DNA of 32,552 bases from an uncultured Eubacteriales bacterium. GTDB lineage: Bacteria; Bacillota; Clostridia; Oscillospirales; Acutalibacteraceae. Where the stretch lies: positions 1 through 32,552 of the forward strand of contig UQEY01000022.1 in NCBI GenBank assembly GCA_900540235.1. The letters run 5' to 3'. The notes beneath the pieces were generated by a model. The model worked only from the letters and a program-made list of their open reading frames with translations, was not told where the DNA came from and ran no database searches. Shown here one piece after another: positions 31,760-32,552 of this stretch (within the stretch, counting starts at the first letter, position 1; each line of letters opens with the position of its first letter). Position numbers and translations under genes: made by a program.

Positions 31760-32428
31760 ATGAAAAAGATTATTTCTTTAGTTGTTGCCACTATGATGGC
31801 AGTATCAATGATGGCAGTTAGTGCTCTTCCTGCAATGGCAGCCGACAATGTAAGCAGTCCTACCGCAGCAGTTCTTCAGCAGGGTAAGGCTCAAACAACT
31901 GTCAACGGTGAAACAAAGCAGGGTGTAACTTACACAGTTGACGCTACTAAGGCAAGCAAAGTTACTTTCTCATACAAAGGTGAGGGTACATTTAAGAGCT
32001 GGAGTGACAACCTTGGTTCTCTCGGTCTTGCTGAAGGCACAGACTATACAAAGGCTACTAACGCTGACGGCACAATCGTAATCACTTTTATGTCTCAGAA
32101 AGCTATCACAGCTTGGAACGAAGGCAAAGTTGTAGTTAACGCTATCGTTGAATTTGCTACAACAACAGCAGCTTCAACTACAGAAGCTACTACCGAAGCT
32201 ACAACAAAGGCTGCCGATGCAAAAACCACAACTAAAGCAACAACTTCTGAAGACAACGAAGAAACTACTGTAGCAAAAGCAGCTGAAACAACAAAGGCTA
32301 CAGCTAAAAAGAACACTTCTTCAAAGTCACCTGCAACAGGTTCATCAACAGCAGCAGTTGCCGGTGTAGTTGCAGCAGGCGCAGCTTTCGCAGTTATGGT
32401 TGCTACAAAGAAGAAAAATAACGACTGA
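31760..32428 (+). CDS. Secreted Thr-rich surface protein with SPATG sorting-like tail
   Basis: This 222-aa protein has a signal peptide (1-27; cleavage after PAMA), a small beta-rich domain (about 30-132), a low-complexity Thr/Ala/Glu linker (about 133-188, TTEATTEATT-like) and a C-terminal SPATG (190-194), hydrophobic helix (about 198-215) and KKKNND tail. That is the architecture of a sortase-anchored protein with an LPxTG variant, as seen with other x-P-x-T-G motifs in Ruminococcaceae. The globular domain was not matched to a named family. Codon use resembles rpsO and pnp, suggesting high expression. It has its own promoter, GAGGTG ribosome binding site and terminator. It may be a carrier of the glycan made nearby, since Thr-rich linkers are usual O-glycosylation targets, but that is inference. 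Confidence 0.82.
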   Translation: MKKIISLVVATMMAVSMMAVSALPAMAADNVSSPTAAVLQQGKAQTTVNGETKQGVTYTVDATKASKVTFSYKGEGTFKSWSDNLGSLGLAEGTDYTKATNADGTIVITFMSQKAITAWNEGKVVVNAIVEFATTTAASTTEATTEATTKAADAKTTTKATTSEDNEETTVAKAAETTKATAKKNTSSKSPATGSSTAAVAGVVAAGAAFAVMVATKKKNND

Positions 32429-32444
32429 TTAATACTTTGGCATT

Positions 32445-32480
32445 AACCTGTTTGCATTATGCAAGCAGGTTTTTTGTTTT
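32445..32480 (+). terminator. Terminator of the surface protein gene
   Basis: AACCTG/CAGGTT plus TTGCA/TGCAA with one mismatch and a TTA loop form the stem (32445-32471). It is followed by TTTTTGTTTT. Confidence 0.88.
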
Positions 32481-32499
32481 GTAAAAAGGGTTTTGATAT

Positions 32500-32552
32500 A
32501 AATTATAGTTTATCTTAATATCGGTTTCTCTCCTATCGACGGCGAAGCCGCC
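32500..32552 (-). repeat. Right copy of the window-terminal inverted repeat
   Basis: This is the inverted copy of 11-63 (50 of 53 positions identical). The adjoining 16-mer at 32498-32513 also occurs at 1610-1625 in the palindromic repeat after flavodoxin, so the terminal repeat and that element may belong to one dispersed family. Confidence 0.75.

Noticed and set aside
32140..32330. Antisense frame across the Thr-rich linker as a separate gene
   Set aside because: The opposite-strand frame is a mirror of the repetitive ACA/GCA codons, with Val/Ala-rich low-complexity product and no ribosome binding site.
1..32552. Mobile island, prophage or linear plasmid with inverted termini
   Set aside because: No integrase, transposase, phage or replication genes were seen, and the housekeeping genes rpsO and pnp are inside. 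The terminal repeats fit assembly breaks at a dispersed repeat better.
1..32552. CRISPR array or tandem repeats
   Set aside because: No regularly spaced direct repeats were seen. The only repetitive coding stretch is the Thr-rich linker of the surface protein.

Overview
The window looks like low-GC chromosomal DNA of a gut-type Clostridia, probably Ruminococcaceae/Oscillospiraceae. This is inferred from AT-rich sequence with Firmicutes-type ribosome binding sites (AGGAGG) and TTGACA/TATAAT promoters, the adjacent rpsO and pnp genes, DUF3793 and DUF1284 proteins, a BioY biotin carrier, GH29 and GH43 glycosidases, and a Thr-rich surface protein ending in an SPATG sorting-like tail. No integrase, transposase, phage gene, tRNA, rRNA or CRISPR array was seen. 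The two ends carry the same ~53 bp sequence in inverted orientation, so the window is probably a contig cut at a dispersed repeat.

Left part (1-13.3 kb), mostly core and small accessory units. Positions 206-1613 hold a three-gene iron-response operon (DtxR-type regulator, DUF3793 protein, flavodoxin) behind a promoter that overlaps a DtxR-like operator. Next is a decayed fucose-use locus: a GH29 fucosidase remnant facing a frameshifted AraC regulator. Then come rpsO and pnp, with a structured leader before rpsO and a long imperfect hairpin between the two genes. They are followed by a PAP2 phosphatase, a membrane J-domain/zinc-ribbon gene pair, a Phd/RelE-type toxin-antitoxin module enclosed by two copies of the same 11-bp-arm hairpin, an SDR and a GPH-family transporter, bioY with a DUF1284 gene, and a GH43 glycosidase.

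Right part (13.3-28.7 kb), a 13-gene leftward operon for cell-surface glycan. It starts at a near-consensus promoter at 28714-28742. In order of transcription it encodes glucose-1-phosphate cytidylyltransferase, CDP-glucose 4,6-dehydratase, the PMP/[2Fe-2S] 3-dehydrase that makes 3,6-dideoxy sugars, a ThDP enzyme of the acetolactate-synthase fold, a GtrA flippase-like protein, an NAD-dependent sugar reductase, a GtrB-like glycosyltransferase, a GT-C-like membrane protein fused to a GLUG-like repeat domain, a TagD-like glycerol-3-phosphate cytidylyltransferase, a second GtrB-like/GtrA pair, an acyltransferase-3 and a DUF6020 membrane protein. The first six genes resemble the route to a two-carbon-branched 3,6-dideoxyhexose such as yersiniose in Gram-negative O-antigens (YerE/YerF chemistry). 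The two GtrA/GtrB/GT-C sets could then pass lipid-linked sugars across the membrane onto a wall polymer. A YfhO-type membrane protein (28795-31500) precedes the operon on the same strand. A divergent, well-expressed-looking secreted surface protein (31760-32428) ends the window.

The most interesting points are the predicted branched-dideoxyhexose pathway in a Gram-positive context, the GT-C/GLUG fusion, the hairpin-flanked toxin-antitoxin cassette with a 9-6-9 operator inside its promoter, and the pnp leader hairpin.
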